Source: Dyella_A sp049445995
GTDB lineage: Bacteria > Pseudomonadota > Gammaproteobacteria > Xanthomonadales > Rhodanobacteraceae
Length of the DNA: 60,471 nt
Direction: 5' to 3'
Assembly: GCF_049445995.1 (NCBI RefSeq)
Contig: NZ_JBMSDZ010000020.1
Span: 1-60,471 of the forward strand
A model generated the notes under the pieces. It saw nothing but the letters and a program-made list of their open reading frames with translations. It searched no databases and was not told the DNA's origin. The position numbers were made by a program, and so were the translations under genes. This document shows positions 1-7,294 of the stretch, piece by piece; the first letter of the stretch is position 1; each line of letters begins with the position of its first letter.

Positions 1-57
1 TTCGTTCAACGCCGGCTTGCGCCCGCGCTTTACGTCACTGCGCTTCTTTTGTTCCAT
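1..57 (-). CDS. N-terminus of an unidentified protein, cut by the window edge
   Basis: An ATG at 57-55 on the minus strand opens a frame with no stop up to the window edge. It gives 19 very basic residues, with KRGRKPALNE at positions 10-19. A basic RGR-P stretch before the first helix is common in TetR-type repressors, but 19 residues cannot decide this. The gene would be divergent from the sigma factor gene at 189, sharing about 130 bases of upstream DNA. No clear Shine-Dalgarno sequence is visible. The frame could be chance. Confidence 0.35.
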   Translation of the reverse strand, partial: MEQKKRSDVKRGRKPALNE

Positions 58-188
58 GAGAACCGTCCGCTCGTGAGACCTACGGCAGATTCTACAGGTT
101 TGTTTTATTTTGTCGACACCCTCTCAGCCTTCCGCATGGACGCGGAAGCACTTCATCGACGGCCACAAGCGGCGGCGCTTGCGATATC

Positions 189-794
189 GTGACGGCTATC
201 TCTCTGGTCAACACACGGTGCCACCGCATGGCCCTGGGCACGGCCGAGCCCAAGCAGACGCTTGCCGGCACTGGTCCTACCAACGAATTCGACGGTTTCG
301 TGCGATCGCAGCGCGAGACGCTGGTGCGCTTCCTGCACCGGCGCACGCGCTCGGCCGACGACGCCGAGGACCTGGCCCAGGAGAGCCTGACCCGGCTGAT
401 GCGCTACCGCGGCCACGCGCCGGAAACCTGGGCCGCGTTGCTCTACCGCATCGCGGTCAACGCCCTGCACGACCGCAGCCGGCGCGCCGCCAGCCATTTC
501 GACGCGCAGCACGTGAGCCTGGATGACGACACGATCGAACTGCCCACCAGCGAACCGAGCCACGAGCAGCGCACCGCCTCACAGCAGGAGCTGGTGGCGC
601 TGCAGCGCGCCCTGCTGCGCCTGCCGCAGCGTTGTCGGCAGATCTATCTGCTGAACCGGATCGAAGGCATGACGTACACCGAAATCGCCGACCACTGCGG
701 GATCAGCGTCAAGGCGGTGGAGAAGCACATCAGCCGGGCCCTGCGCGTGCTGCGCGTGCGTCTCGGCGCCTTTCACACGGAGGTCCAACCATGA
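189..794 (+). CDS. ECF RNA polymerase sigma factor, FecI type
   Basis: The 201-residue product (GTG start) is a group IV sigma-70 factor. Region 2 is visible around residues 35-75 (SADDAEDLAQESLTRLMRY) and region 4 around residues 135-190, with the helix-turn-helix GMTYTEIADHCGISVKAVEKH. An ATG at 228 is an alternative start that would remove 13 residues lying before the conserved part; it looks equally plausible. The stop overlaps the FecR-like gene by four bases (ATGA at 791-794), so the two are translationally coupled. In FecI/FecR/FecA systems the sigma factor is released by the cytoplasmic part of FecR and transcribes the receptor gene. By analogy this one should direct transcription of the receptor at 1810. 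No substrate can be read from the sequence. Confidence 0.93.
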   Translation: MTAISLVNTRCHRMALGTAEPKQTLAGTGPTNEFDGFVRSQRETLVRFLHRRTRSADDAEDLAQESLTRLMRYRGHAPETWAALLYRIAVNALHDRSRRAASHFDAQHVSLDDDTIELPTSEPSHEQRTASQQELVALQRALLRLPQRCRQIYLLNRIEGMTYTEIADHCGISVKAVEKHISRALRVLRVRLGAFHTEVQP

Positions 795-1804
795 ACCGCC
801 ACGCGATGGAACCGCGCTTCAACACCTTCCCCGACAGCGCCGAGGCCTGGCTGGCGCGCCTGCATTCGCCGACGCGCGGCCCGCAGGACGAGGAAGCCTT
901 CGAGCGCTGGCGCGCCGCCGACCCGGACCACGCCGCCGCGTTCGCGGAAGTGGAATACCTGCACCGCAACGCCGCCATGCTGGCCGACGACCCGCTGCTG
1001 CGTGCGGTGGCGCGCGCGGCGCGGCGCGACCTCGCCCGCCGCCCGCCGGCGCGGCCGCAGCGCACCTGGTGGCTGGCCGCGGGCGTGGCCGCCGGCCTGC
1101 TGGTGGCGCTGGGGCTGGCCCAGATGGTGCGCAACGGCGCGCCGGTGGAACAGCATTACGCGACGGGCACCGGATTGCCGCAGTCGGTCACCCTCGCCGA
1201 CGGCACCTTGGTGCAGCTCGATGCGCAGTCCAGCCTGGTCGCCCGCTTCAGCGCGCACCAGCGCGAGGTGGTCGTGCGCAACGGCCGCGCCCAGTTCCAC
1301 GTGGCGCACGACGGCGCGCGGCCGTTCCTGGTGCAGGTCGACGGCAACGTGATCCGCGACATCGGCACCACGTTCCAGGTCAGCCGGCGCGCCGACGGCG
1401 TCACCGTGGGCCTGCTGGAAGGCCGCGTGTCGGTCAGCCGCGACACCGTGGGCCAGACCTGGACCAGCAACCTGGCCCCGGCGCAGCAACTGCACATCGA
1501 CGCGCACGGCCGGGCCGCCGGCGTGGCGCCGCTGGACCTGGACCAGGCACGCGGCTGGACGCGCGGCGAACTGTCGTTCGACCAGCGCCGGCTCGACCGC
1601 CTGCTGCAGTCGATGAACCGCTACTCCACCACCCAGCTGCGGCTGGGCGATCCGGCGCTGGCCTCGCTCAAGGTCAGCGGCAGCTTCCATGCCGGCGACC
1701 AGGAAGCGCTGGCATCGGCGCTGGCACGGGGCTGGAAGCTGCGCGTGGAGCGCACCGGCGCCAACGAGCTGACCCTGTTGCCGCCTGCCGCCGGAGCGCA
1801 CTGA
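791..1804 (+). CDS. FecR-type anti-sigma / sigma regulator
   Basis: The 337-residue protein has the layout of the FecR family: an N-terminal cytoplasmic DUF4880-like segment (about residues 15-60), one membrane segment (about 93-112, WWLAAGVAAGLLVALGLAQ), then a periplasmic FecR domain starting near the SVTLADGTLVQLDAQSSL motif, and a C-terminal domain of the type that contacts the receptor's signalling domain (about 255-325). It lies between the sigma gene (4-base overlap) and the receptor gene (5 bases downstream), the normal fecI-fecR-fecA order. The family holds or activates its sigma factor until the receptor signals ligand binding from the outer membrane. The ATG at 791 is chosen because the extra upstream frame overlaps the sigma gene. 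Confidence 0.93.
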   Translation: MNRHAMEPRFNTFPDSAEAWLARLHSPTRGPQDEEAFERWRAADPDHAAAFAEVEYLHRNAAMLADDPLLRAVARAARRDLARRPPARPQRTWWLAAGVAAGLLVALGLAQMVRNGAPVEQHYATGTGLPQSVTLADGTLVQLDAQSSLVARFSAHQREVVVRNGRAQFHVAHDGARPFLVQVDGNVIRDIGTTFQVSRRADGVTVGLLEGRVSVSRDTVGQTWTSNLAPAQQLHIDAHGRAAGVAPLDLDQARGWTRGELSFDQRRLDRLLQSMNRYSTTQLRLGDPALASLKVSGSFHAGDQEALASALARGWKLRVERTGANELTLLPPAAGAH

Positions 1805-1809
1805 TCGCG

Positions 1810-4680
1810 ATGCCCCGGCGCCACGTCGCGTTCGCCGCGCCCGGTCGTCGACGCGCCGCGCTCGGACTCGCGCTGGCGCTGTCGATCGCCTGCGCGGCGG
1901 CCGCCGGCACGCAGGCAGCGACCACCCGCCATTACCGCATCGCCGCCGGCGCCTCGCTCGACGACGCCCTGCGCCGCCTGGCCCACCGCGGCAACATCCA
2001 GTTGCTCTATGCGCCGGAGCTGACCGCCCACCGGCGTGCCATCGCGCTGGAAGGCGACTTCACCGCCGCGGACGCGCTGGCGCGCCTGCTGCAGGGCAGC
2101 GGGCTCGTCGCCGAGGCGGTCAATGCCGACACCTTCGTGCTGCGCCGCGCCGCGACCGCACCGGCGCCCGCACCCGCGGCACCGCGCACGTTGCCGGCGG
2201 TGCCGCTGGAAAACGTGCCCGTGCCGCTGCTGACGGTGGAAGTCACCGGCACCCACCTGCGCCGCACCGCGCTGGAAACCGCCTCGCCGCTGACCGTGAT
2301 CGACCGCCGGCAGATCGAGCACAGCGGCTACCAGACCCTGTTCGAGCTGTTGCGCGCCCAGCCGGGCGTACGCGTGAACAACGCTCCGGTCGCGCTGAGC
2401 GACAACGCGCTGTACCAGGTCAACGGCCTGTCCGGCGCCACCGGCGCGGCGGCGGTGGACCTGCACGGGCTGGGCGCCACCGCCACGCTGTTCCTGGTCG
2501 ACGGCCAGCGCATGGCCGGCTACGGCCTGTCGCAGGGCGAGTTCAGCCTGGTCAACGATCTGGAGAGCATCCCGCTGTCGCTGGTCGAGCGGGTGGAAGT
2601 GCTGCGCGACGGCGCCTCGGCGATCTACGGCTCCGACGCCATGGCCGGCGTGGTGAACATCATCCTGCGCAAGCACTTCGAAGGCGTGGCGCTGGACGGC
2701 AACACCGGCATCTCCTCGCGCGGCGACGCCGCGCAGCATCGCGGCACGGCGAGTTTCGGCACCGCGTTCGGCCACGGCGGCCACCTCGTGCTCGGCGCCG
2801 ACTACCTCGACCGCGCGCCCCTGCTGGGCAGCGCGCGCCGCTGGGCGCGCAACGGCGGCGACGGCGGCGACGGCACCTACTACTTCGACGGCGGCCAGAT
2901 CGGCTACGGCAATACGGGCGGCGGCTGCACGCGGATCACGCTGGACGGCCCGTGCACCAATACCTCCGGTCCGCTCACCACGCTGCAGACGGGGCTGGAC
3001 AGCCGCTCGCTGCTGGCCCACCTCGACCATCCGCTGGGTACGCTCGAGGCCTACGCCGACCTGCGCTGGAACATGGTGCGCCAGCGCCAGCAGACCGGGC
3101 CGGCCACCGAACAGCTGCTGATCTACGACCCCGCCACACCGCAGGGCTCGCGGGTGGTGAACTACGCCTTCAGCGACGTCGGCCCGATCCGCGATGCGAC
3201 GCAGTCGCGCAGCACCCAGCTCAGCGTGGGCCTGCGCGGCCATCCCGGCGACTGGCAGTGGGACCTGCGGCTGGACGATCAGCACAACGCCGGCACCGAC
3301 CGCGCGCGCGGCCTGCTGCGCTCCAGCGTGCTCGACCAGGCGCTGGCCGACGGCAGCTACCGGCCCGGCGGCCACAACGATCCGGCCCTGCTCGCCGCGC
3401 TGTCGCCCGAGCTGCTGCGCACCGGCCGCACCAGCCAGAGCGGTTTCAGCCTGCGCGCCGATGGCCCGCTGGCGCAGTGGCGGCTGGGCGAGGTGGGCCT
3501 CGCCGCCGGCATCGAGGGCTACCGCGAACAGTTGGACGACCAGCCCGATCCACTGCTGATCGCCAACGACGTGTTCCAGTTCCAGCCGCCGTACGTGCGC
3601 CGCGGCAACCGCTGGATCTCCGCCGCCTACGTGGAAATGGACATGCCGCTGGCGCAGGGATTCACCGCCAACGTGGCGGCCCGCGCCGACCACAGCGGCG
3701 GCTTCGGCTGGGCCTTCTCGCCGCGGCTGGGACTGAAGTGGGACGTCACCGACAGCGTGAGTTTCCGCGGCACCATCGCCCGCGGCTACCGCGCGCCGAC
3801 CCTGCCCGAACTCGACCGCCCGCAGGCGCTGCTGCCCACCGGCGTGCGGGTGGAAGTGCCCGACGCGCTGCTGCCGTGCGTGAACGCCCGCCCGGTCGGC
3901 TCCGGCTATTCGCTGTGCACGCTGCGGCTGGACAGCGTGAGCAATCCCCACCTGCAGCCGGAGCGCTCGCGCAGCCTCACCTTCGGCGTGGTGCTGGCGC
4001 CCACCCCGGCACTGGGCATCGCGCTGGACGTCTACCAGGTCGACCGCCGCCACGAGATCCGCGCGCTGCCGGTGTCCTACGCGCTGGATCATCCGGACGC
4101 CTATCCCGAACTGTTCCGGCGCGACGCCCAGGGCGCGCTGTACGCCTTCGACCAGCAACTGGTGAATCTGGGCAAGACGATGGTGCGCTCGTTCGACCTC
4201 GACGTGCGCTACCGGCTCGACACCGCGCACCGGGGCAGCTTCAGCTTCAGCCTCGGCGTGGACTGGCTGTCCAGGCTGCGCCGGCAGATCGAGCCGGGCG
4301 CCCTGCCGGACGTCTACGACGGCTATGCCGACCAGCCCAAGGCCACCGCACTGGCCGGGGTGGAATGGACGCGCGGCAACTGGGTCGCCACCGCCAACCT
4401 GCGCTACACCGGGCACTACGCCTACCGGACCAGCGCCAACAGCCTGCTGACCTGCCCGAAGGAGCTGCGCGCGGCCGGCCACTGCAGCACGCCGGCGTTC
4501 ACCCTGCTCGACCTCAACCTCGACTACGGCGGCTTCGGGCACTGGCGGATCGGCGTCAACGTGCACAATGCGCTCGATCACCACCCGCGCTACTTCGGCC
4601 GTCCCTCGCTGACCTACAGCCCGTCGTTCGACGACGTGGTGGGGCGCTATTTCCTGCTCAGCTTCCACTACCAGCGCTGA
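1810..4680 (+). CDS. TonB-dependent receptor with STN signalling domain
   Basis: This 956-residue outer-membrane transporter has a signal peptide (residues 1 to about 36, with the hydrophobic run LGLALALSIACAAAA), a Secretin/TonB N-terminal signalling (STN) domain at about 41-112, an Ala/Pro linker, a plug domain from about residue 145 (VEVTGTHLRRTALETASPL) to about 265 and a beta-barrel to the end. The STN domain marks it as a transducer that talks to the FecR-like protein encoded directly upstream. Plug features such as VERVEVLRDGASAIYGSDAM are typical. The C-terminus (SFHYQR) does not end in the usual aromatic residue. The barrel contains a Gly/Asp-rich loop near residues 350-370. The ligand cannot be assigned. 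No siderophore or heme genes lie nearby. Confidence 0.93.
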   Translation: MPRRHVAFAAPGRRRAALGLALALSIACAAAAGTQAATTRHYRIAAGASLDDALRRLAHRGNIQLLYAPELTAHRRAIALEGDFTAADALARLLQGSGLVAEAVNADTFVLRRAATAPAPAPAAPRTLPAVPLENVPVPLLTVEVTGTHLRRTALETASPLTVIDRRQIEHSGYQTLFELLRAQPGVRVNNAPVALSDNALYQVNGLSGATGAAAVDLHGLGATATLFLVDGQRMAGYGLSQGEFSLVNDLESIPLSLVERVEVLRDGASAIYGSDAMAGVVNIILRKHFEGVALDGNTGISSRGDAAQHRGTASFGTAFGHGGHLVLGADYLDRAPLLGSARRWARNGGDGGDGTYYFDGGQIGYGNTGGGCTRITLDGPCTNTSGPLTTLQTGLDSRSLLAHLDHPLGTLEAYADLRWNMVRQRQQTGPATEQLLIYDPATPQGSRVVNYAFSDVGPIRDATQSRSTQLSVGLRGHPGDWQWDLRLDDQHNAGTDRARGLLRSSVLDQALADGSYRPGGHNDPALLAALSPELLRTGRTSQSGFSLRADGPLAQWRLGEVGLAAGIEGYREQLDDQPDPLLIANDVFQFQPPYVRRGNRWISAAYVEMDMPLAQGFTANVAARADHSGGFGWAFSPRLGLKWDVTDSVSFRGTIARGYRAPTLPELDRPQALLPTGVRVEVPDALLPCVNARPVGSGYSLCTLRLDSVSNPHLQPERSRSLTFGVVLAPTPALGIALDVYQVDRRHEIRALPVSYALDHPDAYPELFRRDAQGALYAFDQQLVNLGKTMVRSFDLDVRYRLDTAHRGSFSFSLGVDWLSRLRRQIEPGALPDVYDGYADQPKATALAGVEWTRGNWVATANLRYTGHYAYRTSANSLLTCPKELRAAGHCSTPAFTLLDLNLDYGGFGHWRIGVNVHNALDHHPRYFGRPSLTYSPSFDDVVGRYFLLSFHYQR

Positions 4681-4736
4681 TGCCGGAACCGGCCGCGACG
4701 CGCGTCACGTCGCGCGGATGGTTGCAATTGCACCTG

Positions 4737-4766
4737 TTGACTGCACTGCAGCAAGGCCCGTAACGT
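4737..4766 (+). promoter_or_regulatory. Candidate promoter of the thr leader
   Basis: TTGACT at 4737-4742 matches the sigma-70 -35 box in five of six positions. After 18 bases comes TAACGT at 4761-4766, a weak -10 box. The leader ATG at 4774 starts 7 bases after the -10 box, so transcription would begin at or within a base or two of the ATG. The same geometry is seen at the branched-chain leader (11309-11345). Assigned by eye. Confidence 0.5.
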
Positions 4767-4773
4767 CGAACAC

Positions 4774-4932
4774 ATGTCGACCGACAACGCCCCTGCCAGC
4801 CTCCGCTCCGCGCACCTCCCCGGTGTGGCGCGCCGCGCTGGCGGGCGCTGTGTCGACACCCTCTCCTGCGCCACGACCATTACCACCACGACCATTACCA
4901 CTCGGTCGGGGTGGGTGTCCGTGCGCGACTAG
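4774..4932 (+). CDS. thrL: Threonine operon leader peptide (attenuator)
   Basis: An ATG at 4774 opens a 52-codon frame that contains TTITTTTITT at codons 34-43 (eight Thr and two Ile codons in ten) and ends with TAG at 4930-4932. This is the hallmark of threonine-operon leaders; the E. coli leader has a comparable Thr/Ile run. Ribosome stalling at these codons when charged Thr or Ile tRNA is scarce should alter folding of the following RNA and let transcription continue into the homoserine dehydrogenase gene at 5027. The N-terminal half (MSTDNAPASL) is longer than in enteric leaders. No Shine-Dalgarno sequence precedes the ATG, consistent with a leaderless message. A GTG at 4825 is a possible internal start. 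Confidence 0.8.
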   Translation: MSTDNAPASLRSAHLPGVARRAGGRCVDTLSCATTITTTTITTRSGWVSVRD

Positions 4933-4947
4933 CTTCATCACACGCAA

Positions 4948-4974
4948 CGGCCCCGCCCTCGACGAGGCGGGCCG
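4948..4974 (+). terminator. thrL: Attenuator hairpin of the thr operon
   Basis: A GC-only hairpin (CGGCCCCGCCCT paired with AGGCGGGCCG, one base bulged, loop about CGACG) begins 15 bases after the leader stop codon. That is where an attenuator stem is expected. It is not followed by a T-run, so it may be a weak or Rho-assisted terminator, or may act on translation. Confidence 0.55.
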
Positions 4975-5007
4975 GCGTACACCACCGATACCGCCAGAAG
5001 AGCACGG

Positions 5008-5022
5008 GCCTCATCCGGAGGC
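5008..5022 (+). promoter_or_regulatory. Small hairpin covering the ribosome binding site of the homoserine dehydrogenase gene
   Basis: The Shine-Dalgarno GGAGG (5017-5021), five bases before the GTG start at 5027, forms the right arm of GCCTC-ATCCG-GAGGC. A five-base-pair stem could partly mask ribosome entry. It may add translational control to the attenuation, or be incidental. Confidence 0.4.
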
Positions 5023-5026
5023 TTAC

Positions 5027-6187
5027 GTGAATACCTGCGCACCCCCACTGCTCGAACATCCCAAACCGCTGCCGTCGGCGTCCGCGCCGGCGGCCGCCTC
5101 CCCGCGCAGCCGGAAACTGGCGGTCGGCGTGATCGGCCCCGGCCGGGTGGGCAGCGCCCTGCTCGACCAGCTGCGCGCCGCGCAACCGCGGCTGGAGCGC
5201 GAAGGCCGCGTGCGGCTGCGCCTGCGCGGCGTGGTCGCCAGCAAGCGCATGTGGCTGGACTGCGACGACACCGAACTCAACGGCCGCGCCGGCGGTGCCC
5301 AGGTGTGGCGCCCGAACGACCTCGACGCCTTTGCCGCCCACGTGCGCGGCGGCAACGAGCCGCGCGACGCGCTGCTGATCGACTGCAGCGCCAGCGATGC
5401 GGTGGCCTCGCACTATCCGCGCTGGCTCGCCGCCGGGCTGCACGTGGTGACGCCGAACAAGCTCGCCGGCAGCGGCGAGCTGGCGCGCTGGCAGGCCATC
5501 CGCGCGGCGAGTGCCGCCAGCGGCGCGCGTTTCCGCTACGAGGCCACCGTATGCGCCGGCCTGCCGGTGGTGCAGACGCTGCGCGACCTGCTCGACACCG
5601 GCGACGAGCTGCTCGCGGTCGAGGGCATGTTCTCCGGCACGCTGGCCTGGCTGTGCAACCGCCACGACGGCGCGCAGCCGTTTTCCGCGCTGGTGCGCGA
5701 GGCCCACGCGCTGGGCTACACCGAGCCCGATCCGCGCGACGACCTGTCCGGCATGGACGTGGCGCGCAAGCTGGTGATCCTCGCCCGCGAGGCCGGCTGG
5801 GCGCTGTCGCTGGACGACGTGGCGGTGGAGAGCCTGGTGCCGGACACGCTGGCTGCGCTGTCGCGCGACGCCTTCATGGAGCGGCTGGACGAACTCGACG
5901 CGCCGATGGCCGCGCGGCTGGCCGAGGCGCATGCGCGCGGCGGCGTGCTGCGCCATGTCGCCCACCTCGACCGCGCCGGCCGCGCCAGCGTGAAGCTGGC
6001 GGTGCTACCGGCCGCGCACGCGTTCGCCCACTCGCGGCTCACCGACAACGTGGTGCAGTTCACCACCCGCCGCTACTGCGATAATCCGCTGCTGGTGCAG
6101 GGGCCGGGTGCCGGTCCCGAAGTCACCGCCGCCGGCATCTTCGCCGACCTGCTGCGCATCGCCGAATCGCTGGAGCTGCGCGCATGA
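5027..6187 (+). CDS. Homoserine dehydrogenase (ThrA C-terminal type)
   Basis: The 386-residue enzyme reduces aspartate semialdehyde to homoserine. It shows the NAD(P)-binding motif GVIGPGRVGSALL (about 34-46), the VVTPNK motif, the FSGTLAWL segment and the catalytic-region motif GYTEPDPRDDLSGMDVARK. It resembles the C-terminal half of bifunctional ThrA; there is no aspartokinase part, and no C-terminal ACT domain as in stand-alone Hom proteins. The first 29 residues are Pro/Ala-rich and look non-conserved. The GTG at 5027 is chosen because GGAGG precedes it at the right spacing; the frame stays open further upstream but runs across the leader. The stop overlaps thrB (ATGA at 6184-6187). Aspartokinase must be encoded elsewhere. 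Confidence 0.93.
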   Translation: MNTCAPPLLEHPKPLPSASAPAAASPRSRKLAVGVIGPGRVGSALLDQLRAAQPRLEREGRVRLRLRGVVASKRMWLDCDDTELNGRAGGAQVWRPNDLDAFAAHVRGGNEPRDALLIDCSASDAVASHYPRWLAAGLHVVTPNKLAGSGELARWQAIRAASAASGARFRYEATVCAGLPVVQTLRDLLDTGDELLAVEGMFSGTLAWLCNRHDGAQPFSALVREAHALGYTEPDPRDDLSGMDVARKLVILAREAGWALSLDDVAVESLVPDTLAALSRDAFMERLDELDAPMAARLAEAHARGGVLRHVAHLDRAGRASVKLAVLPAAHAFAHSRLTDNVVQFTTRRYCDNPLLVQGPGAGPEVTAAGIFADLLRIAESLELRA

Positions 6188-7164
6188 ACGCCCAACTGCG
6201 AGACCGCATGACCACCGCCCCGCAACGCGCCCTGCACGCCTGCGCCTTCGCCCCCGCCTGCGTGGGCAACGTCGGCGTCGGCTTCGACATCCTCGGCCAC
6301 TCCATGGCCGGCGCCGGCGATCGCGCCGAGGTGCGCCGCATCGACGAGCCGCTGGTGCGCATCGCCGCGATCCGCGGCGTGGTCACCGAGCTGCCGCTCG
6401 ATCCGCAGCGCAACACCGCCGGCATGGCGCTGGTATCGCTGCGCAAGGCGCTGGGCCTGGCGCACGGCTTCGAGCTGACCCTGCACAAGGGCATCGCGCT
6501 GGGTTCGGGCATGGCCGGTTCGGCGGCCTCCTGCGTGGCCGCGCTGGTCGCGGCCAACGCCCTGCTGGAACGGCCGCTGCCACCGGAGTCGCTGTACGGC
6601 TTCGCGCTGGACGGCGAGGCGGTGGCCAGCGGCAGCCGCCACGGCGACAACATCGGCCCGATGCTGCTGGGCGGCCTGGTGCTGGCCACCCACGACCGGC
6701 TGGTGCGTATCCCGGTGCCCGCCGGCTGGCACTGTGCGCTGGTGCATCCGCACCTCGTGCTGGAAACGCGCAAGGCGCGCGCCGCGCTGGCCGGCGACTA
6801 CCCGCTGGGCAGCTTCGTCAGCCAGAGCGCCAACCTCGCGCTGGTGCTGGCCGGCTGCTACCGCGGCGAGGCCGCGCTGGTGCGCGAAGGCCTGAAGGAC
6901 GTGCTGGTGGAACCGCGCCGCGCGCCGCTGGTGCCGAATTTCGCCCGCGTGAAGCAGGCCGCGCTGGAGCACCGCGCGATGGGCGCCAGCATCTCCGGCG
7001 CCGGGCCCAGCGTGTTCGGCTGGTACGAGCACCGCGCCGACGCCGAGAACGCCGCCGTCGCCATGCGCGCCGCCTTTGCGGAAGCGGGACTGGACAGCGA
7101 CGCGTTCGTCGCGCCGGTCGACGGGCCGGCGGCCAACGTGGTCGATGTCGGAGACGCCGTATGA
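6184..7164 (+). CDS. thrB: Homoserine kinase
   Basis: The 326-residue protein belongs to the GHMP kinase family and phosphorylates homoserine to O-phosphohomoserine with ATP. The phosphate-binding loop is clear (GIALGSGMAGSAASCVAAL, about residues 104-122). A GNVGVGFDILG motif near residue 27 and the C-terminal glycine-rich GASISGAGPSVFGW (about 268-281) complete the three GHMP motifs. The start overlaps the stop of the upstream dehydrogenase gene by four bases. A second ATG nine codons in (6208) could also be used. thrC follows after 130 bases that hold an inverted repeat. Confidence 0.96.
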   Translation: MNAQLRDRMTTAPQRALHACAFAPACVGNVGVGFDILGHSMAGAGDRAEVRRIDEPLVRIAAIRGVVTELPLDPQRNTAGMALVSLRKALGLAHGFELTLHKGIALGSGMAGSAASCVAALVAANALLERPLPPESLYGFALDGEAVASGSRHGDNIGPMLLGGLVLATHDRLVRIPVPAGWHCALVHPHLVLETRKARAALAGDYPLGSFVSQSANLALVLAGCYRGEAALVREGLKDVLVEPRRAPLVPNFARVKQAALEHRAMGASISGAGPSVFGWYEHRADAENAAVAMRAAFAEAGLDSDAFVAPVDGPAANVVDVGDAV

Positions 7165-7177
7165 GCCGAGCATTTCC

Positions 7178-7284
7178 TGTAGGAGCGCACCCTGTGCGCG
7201 AAAGCATTTTCGCTGTGCGCGGAAGCATTTTGCCGGTGACACGCATGGCGCCGGAAGCGGTCGCGCACAGGGTGCGCTCCTACA
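7178..7284. repeat. Inverted repeat with 24-bp perfect arms between thrB and thrC
   Basis: The arms at 7178-7201 and 7261-7284 are perfect inverted copies, with the core TGTAGGAGCGCACCCTGTGC. They enclose 59 bases. The left half also contains a direct repeat of the pattern TGTGCGCG(A/G)AAGCATTTT. Elements with GTAGGAGCG ends are a common palindromic intergenic family in Pseudomonas and Xanthomonas relatives. In the mRNA it can form a long hairpin that may affect thrC expression or stability. Confidence 0.85.
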
Positions 7285-7294
7285 CGAGGTGGCC

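Noticed and set aside
1621..4668. A 1015-codon open frame on the minus strand, antisense to the first TonB receptor
   Set aside because: High GC at third codon positions removes stops from the opposite strand. The plus-strand frame has clear receptor domains, while the antisense product is low-complexity His/Gln/Arg/Val/Ala with no domain.
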